A stretch of DNA of 64,000 bases from Neckera pumila. Taxonomy: Eukaryota > Streptophyta > Bryopsida > Hypnales > Neckeraceae. The notes under the pieces were generated by a model. The model worked only from the letters and a program-made list of their open reading frames with translations, had not been told where the DNA came from and searched no databases. The DNA lies in the NCBI GenBank assembly GCA_963969595.1, contig OZ018415.1, positions 10,602,001 to 10,666,000 on the forward strand. Direction: 5' to 3'. How positions within the stretch are numbered: the stretch's first letter is position 1; every line of letters begins with the position of its first letter. A program made the position numbers and the translations under genes. Positions 58,601-64,000 of this stretch are shown here, piece after piece.

Positions 58601-59908
58601 TTTTCAAGAAATATTGCTTAACGATTAGGGTACTTACTATCTTCAGGTACAGTGGTGAAGTGATAGAGTAATGTTTCTTTGTACCATTGATTCTATTATA
58701 AAATTCAATAAAGAAGGTTAATTTAATGATATCTCTCAAACAAAGTTTTAATATGATCCATTGACCATATCCATATAGTGATCAACCATCACAATATTTT
58801 TTAGTGAAATATAAACGAGAAATTATAAATTTCCTTTGAAAATGATTGTAAATTGAATTTTTATAGTTTTCACAAGAATTTTTTTCCTCCAATTTCAAAA
58901 TTTTAAGATCAAATTATGGTGTTTTTTAAGATTTTTATTTTACTTATTTATTCTAGTTGTTTTTGAAGGTCCATTTTTTAAAAGGTTTCTTTTTGAAGTC
59001 AACTATACTTGTGCCTCTTAAAAATGTTAGCTATTGGGATTGGATATCATTGTTCGAGTCATCATACAAACAAAGCCTTCAAAAATGCCTTACTATAATT
59101 AAAGAAGGTTGCACCATCAAAACTATCATGCATGTACTATGCATGCCATCATAAAGGTGTTGCTTGTAAATTTACCAATACCAGCTTTAAAGAGATCTTG
59201 GAGTAAACACTCAATTCTAAAAACGTATACAATATTAAATAGTATACTATCAAAATTATATAAAATTAGCCTCTTAAGTAACAACCCATAAAATTGTCTA
59301 AATAAGAATTTGGATATGGTTCCCATTATAATATTGTTTAAGTTTTTGTAGGATCTTATTAAAGGTTAAAAGGGGATTTAAGATTCTTTTAGCATTACAT
59401 TTTTGGACATTGCATGAATAGACTATAAATTTCCAAAGTGTTGGAAAATATCTACGCATAAAATCAATCCTAGGCTCTCATTTTAGATAGAATCTAGATG
59501 GGTCGATTTTGCAAACAAGTCACAATTAGGTGCAATTACCATCTTCGACACAATTTGGGCTATATCCGGGGCTTGCATGGTAAACACAAAAAATTAATAA
59601 AAAAATTGGTCCATATTTGCATGATTAATGGTAGAAAAACGAGATCTCGTGCTATTGTTTATAAAACTTTTCATACCTCAAACAATCAACAAGGTGGCTA
59701 ATTTCTACAAAGGTGATGATTAGTACCAAGTGCTTCAAATACTAGCTTCAGAGGGCCCAAGGAAGCTGATGTGGATAGCTATATCATTTTAAACACTAGT
59801 AGAATTCAGCTTAGCAAATGACCATAATGCATATTTATCAAGTTGATCAATCTCTTCAGATTAGAGAGTGCACGCAATATTCACTCTTAAACAGTGAAGT
59901 ACAGGTGG
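58601..59908. other. 3' flank of the UBL-LRR gene; intergenic
   Basis: AT-rich, without recognisable features. It should contain the 3' UTR of the gene that stops at 59909. Confidence 0.35.
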
Positions 59909-62900
59909 TCACCACTTCTGCCATTGCTCTACATCAGCTCCCTCATCAAAACCACTTGTAGAAACCATAACCTGCATGTCAATTTGCTTGGTGTACTTGT
60001 CTTTCCTTCGTTTATCGAATTCAGACCAACCATCCAACTGCAAACATAATGAACAGGGTGAGTACTTCTCCTCATAATGGATATAATGTAGCACACCAAA
60101 AATGGAAACTACTGTGGGTTGCAAAATCTTCATCTTCATCTTAGATTTCTCTACATTCGTAGATATATTTGTAGTGGAAAGCAACTTCTTCGTAAATAGT
60201 AGTACCCACAGTAATTACGAATTTGGGTGCAGCCCTGACGAGCAAATCCTCATCACCAGCTGTGCCTCAAAATGAACCAGCAGAGTCAAAATTACAATAA
60301 AGTCACTGAGATTGTCTTGAGAGAGTCACCTCACGAAGATCATCCATTGTAAGTTCATTTGAATGTAAGGAAAGGGTTTGCAGCTGAGCACATTTCTGTA
60401 AGATCTCTGGAGGGAAGTCCTTCAACTGATTGCTATCCAAAAACAGTCTCTGCTTATATATCAACCTCACAAAGCGTTAGAAAGGCAGTCACTAAGAGAA
60501 AACTAAATGTTGAATTACCAAAAATTAGGAATTAGTGATCATGTCAAAACTAGAGAAGAAGAAAATTACAATCAGCCTAGAGAACAATAATAAGTCACGC
60601 AAGCCACATGCAGGATAATATCATCCTGTACCAGGTCGTTACCGTATTCTCAATATCGTTTGCACGGTGGATCTTCAAATTGAAATGGTCTAAAAAACCG
60701 GCAACCCAAGGACAAGCCGACAAGGTAAGAGACTAACCTTCAAATACATCATCTGACTCCAGGATGCAGGAACGGACATCAAGCGATTTCCAGTCAAGTT
60801 TACCTGTGTCAGAAACAAAGTTGAAAAGTCACCAATGGTCCAAATAATATAATCTCAGTGGACGAAAATAACACACAGTAAATAGAACGTCAGTCAAATT
60901 TCTTCACCTCTGAAAGCTGTATACACCTCCCAAGGCTTGGAGGTACATCCTGAATGCTGCACAAAGAACCATAACCCAAACTTGTCAGCAGCGACAAAGG
61001 ACCTGGATGCATTTCATATTCAGTAGTGGAAATCTCATCTTAATCATTGGGGCTCAGCGTACACAGTGCATTCTCGTATGTGCCGTCCATTAAAAGCCCA
61101 GATCAATCGTACTCACCAGTTATAACTGAGATCAAGCTTTTCAAGTAACGTTAAGTTGCCAATTTCATCGGGAACAGATGTCAGTTTGTTGTATGCAGCA
61201 CTGAAGCATCTCAGAGAAATGAGTAGTCCAATCTCTGGAGGGATGGAATCCAATCTGGCATGCAGGTTTACAGAACTGGATTAGTAATCCACGTTCTGAT
61301 CTCGGTTTACTCAGATACGGCATAAGGCTACAGCATATGCAAAATGCTAATAACAGCAGTTGAAAAACTAACCACCTGTACAGTGGCAAAGGGATGGTAC
61401 AGAGCTCCGATATAAAGAGAAGACCAAATTCGAACAAAGAATACACTTAATATGCTTGACAAGGTCTTGTGATGAAATCACTTCATCACTTAGATAAATA
61501 AAGATTAAAGTGAATAAATAAAAAAGATAAATCTAGAGAATAGAAGGTACTGACAAGTTGTGATCAAGGGCTAGCACAGAAAGCTGGCCCAGTGAGGACA
61601 AGTTTTGCCAACTGACAGCGTCACTTTTCAGTTGGTTGCCTGATAAACGCAATCTCTACAGGCCCACCATGAAAAAGTAACAGTAAATTCAGAAGCGAAT
61701 GACGAAAATATATTACAACAGACATGTGAAAAATTAACTAAAACAAGAAACGTAAATAACACGTCATAAAGAACTTAACATTCAGATAATAAAACCAACT
61801 ACGGTTTATAAACCTACAAACATAAAGTCTCGAGAGACAGAGGGCTTTGTTTTCATACTTGTAAATTTGTCAAACCCTTAATATCCGTAGGAAAGAACGA
61901 TAAGGAGTTGCCACCAAGATCCAACACCCGCACAGCCGACTGTAGAGACCAAACCGCAGCTGGAATTTTCTATACATCCCTTACAGCCATGCACATCTGA
62001 AAATTAGTTAAGGTTGTAGAAACGAACAAAAGACGAGGGATTGACCAAAGGGTTTCTGTCTGGATAGGAATAGGCTATGATTCATGTGCAGTATGAACAC
62101 TTCGAAATTTGTAAATTATCTTGGTTAATTTCAGAAATTAACATTGTGTAAATGCAAAGATCCTAGCTCACTTTATCAGAAAATAGATAGAGATAGAGAT
62201 AGAGCCTTCCAAGTTGCAAAAGACTTCTAAGTTCTCCGAAAGTAACAGCAATAGACTCGTCAGGAGTCTAGTTAGCCTTACCATCAATAAAAAAAGGAAA
62301 ATCATTGACTATGGTTTGCTTAGGAAGAAATTCTCATATGTGTATTACAGAAACTAGAGCGTAATCAAAAGGAGGGTGAGGTCAGTTATTCACACCTGCA
62401 ACTCACTATCTCGAAGAGAAACTACACCAGTCAGTTTCCAAGCCTTTACTCTGCTCTCATCGACTTGCATGGACCTCAGAGAAATCTGCTTGAACGGTGA
62501 AGTGCTTCTCTTGGGAGGGGAAGTCTTCCTCTTGGTTGGCGACGCACTTCTAACAGGGAACTGCAGCCATGCAGCACGGGGGCTTGAATACAGAAACCGT
62601 GCACAGATCATGGGCTTAAATCTGTTCACATATGTTCATAGACTTAAGATTGTTCAGGTCCGTATGCTACTATATATTCCTGTGTAAGCAGCATGCACAG
62701 AAGGAGAACTACGAATTCAGAACATACCCTACTCTGAAAGCCTTGCGCAGCCATCAGCATAATCTTGGAGCCGTTTGTTAAACGTGCATTCTTCAGCGTT
62801 AATTCCGGTGTCAACACTTTCCCTGCATGGAATTCAAAGTACGATCATCCTACATAGACAATTGGCCCTTAAACCTCAGAAATGACCTGAGAAGGTCGAT

Positions 62901-63874
62901 AACTCATTTCTGGCACAGATGTTCATTTTAAATGTTCAAGAGCCAAACTAAGACCGACCAAACTAATTTCTTCTATCGTCAGTTTCATTTTCCTTTCACA
63001 TTATGTAAAAATGACAAATATCAAGTGAGATATGTGTGTTTTAAATTTGAACTCTATGGAAGTCAACGGAACTCTCAATAATCCATAAATCCTTTAGGTT
63101 TTGTTCAATTATGATAGTTTTTCATCGTTTATACATATGTGATTCTAAAAAATTAAAATTAGATTCATCTTGTCAATCAAAATCAAGAAAACTAGAAATA
63201 AATTTGAACATCAATTCATGACTCACTTTGAAGCAATGTCAGAATCCAATAAGCAAGGTTTCTGACATCGGTTTGGGTTCAAAAGGAATTATGTAAAAAT
63301 ATGAGAAAAAAGAAGTGAGAAAGAGTCTCAAAATGAGAAAAAATGCATGAAGTTTAAGGGTTTACTCCAGACATAGACGGAGACTAATCAACTAAAAGTA
63401 TGCCTACAGTGCAAAAAATTTCAAATGACAATCTGGTGACAGATAATCTGGCTTAAGAAAATATCCAAATCCGCGTCAAGTGTACAATTCCGGCCTAAAT
63501 GTGTGACCTAGAGTTGTGTCCACATTTGTGACACGTCAAATGCATAGTCACCTCAGGATTTTACTAAGAAGACTGGATTCCACACTTGGATTCCATACTA
63601 GAGCTTGAACTCGACACTAAAGTCTCACTCCAGACCCAAAAAACAAAAACAGAACAAAACAAGATTTTAAAAGATCTTTCACAAGCACACAAGAAATCAA
63701 CTCTGCCAAAACCTCACCTTTAAAAATTAGCTTCTGAACCCGAGGCAGCACGTCGGTATCTGTCTGAAGCTGCTGCATCAGATCGCTCACTTTGGAGGAC
63801 GCCGGCAAAGACATCGCAATGTTTTTCACTCCAAACTTGATCGTAAGATTCATCGTTTCGCTCGTCCTCTCCAT
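59909..63874 (-). CDS. Ubiquitin-like and leucine-rich repeat protein (At2g30105-type), ten exons
   Basis: Exons in order of transcription are 63718-63874, 62728-62822, 62396-62560, 61859-61969, 61555-61655, 61117-61254, 60908-60956, 60738-60803, 60330-60452 and 59909-60037. All introns are GT-AG and phases agree, giving 377 residues. A ubiquitin-like domain (MNLTIKFGVKNIAMSLPASS to KIMLMAAQG, residues 8-83) is followed by a Ser/Pro/Lys linker. About eight leucine-rich repeats come next (AVRVLDLGGN, LEKLDLSYN, LQTLSLHSNEL). The C-terminal tail FDKRRKDKYTKQIDMQV ... GFDEGAD is the family signature. The Arabidopsis counterpart is about the same length and is annotated as an LRR and ubiquitin-like protein. 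Its function is not established, and I infer a scaffold or ubiquitin-related role only from the domains. The first ATG (63872-63874) adds seven residues; the ATG at 63851-63853 matches the family start better. Confidence 0.93.
62182..62204. repeat. (GATAGA)n microsatellite in intron 3
   Basis: A run of GATAGA units, short and intronic. Confidence 0.7.
62823..63717 (-). other. Intron 1 of the UBL-LRR gene (895 bp)
   Basis: The donor is AAAG|GTGAGG at 63718/63717 and the acceptor ATGCAG|GGAAAG at 62823/62822. The other introns are 104 to 426 bp: 62561-62727, 61970-62395, 61656-61858, 61255-61554, 60957-61116, 60804-60907, 60453-60737 and 60038-60329. A long first intron is common in plant genes. 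Nothing else is recognised in it. Confidence 0.85.
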
Positions 63875-64000
63875 CTCGCTCGTCTTCCAATTCTCCGATG
63901 AAAATTACGAGCAAACAAAGAGAACAGATTGCAATGGAAAAACCGTCTAAAATACTCCAAAGGCTCACAAATTCATGATCGGAAGCTCGGTCTGAAACCC
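63875..64000 (-). promoter_or_regulatory. 5' region of the UBL-LRR gene
   Basis: Sequence upstream of the ATG reaching the window edge, presumably 5' UTR and proximal promoter. No specific motif is assigned. Confidence 0.3.

Overview
This is nuclear DNA from a plant, AT-rich and dominated by transposable elements. Two intact host genes carry GT-AG introns and match plant families: a P-class pentatricopeptide repeat (PPR) protein, and a ubiquitin-like/leucine-rich-repeat protein corresponding to Arabidopsis At2g30105. The lineage cannot be fixed from the sequence. The abundance of TTAA-flanked piggyBac-type elements, unusual for flowering plants, leaves open a lineage outside the angiosperms.

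Layout. 1-5249: repeat-rich DNA with TTAA-flanked terminal-inverted-repeat (TIR) elements and a decayed piggyBac transposase fragment. 5250-19269: a 14,002-bp Mutator-like element (MULE) with long TIRs and a perfect 9-bp target duplication. Its plus strand carries a spliced gene ending in a Ulp1/SENP-like cysteine-protease domain. Its minus strand carries a DDE/SWIM transposase. Both are broken by TAG/TGA codons. A separate 2-kb segment with a TATA box and a small ORF lies near the right end. 19270-20445: flank with a PIF/Harbinger-type MITE. 20446-26847: a complete but dead Ty1/copia element with ACCCG duplications, inserted in a LINE-like 3' remnant. 26848-49451: gene-poor repeats, including LINE tails, MITEs, long foldbacks and microsatellites. 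49452-53976: the PPR gene on the minus strand, seven exons. 54128-59908: more repeats and an unidentified pseudogene. 59909-63874: the UBL-LRR gene on the minus strand, ten exons.

The most unusual signal is a short motif, GTYCTGC (often TGTYCTGCA), identical to the terminal 7 bp of the MULE. By hand count it occurs 40 times on both strands of the element, about twelve-fold over random expectation. It is absent from the 2-kb segment near the right end. This resembles the dispersed recognition motifs of VANDAL MULEs bound by their VANC anti-silencing proteins, and suggests a sequence-specific regulatory system in a TIR-type, Ulp1-carrying MULE. The second notable signal is the family of TTAA-bounded foldback elements next to a recognisable piggyBac transposase fragment.
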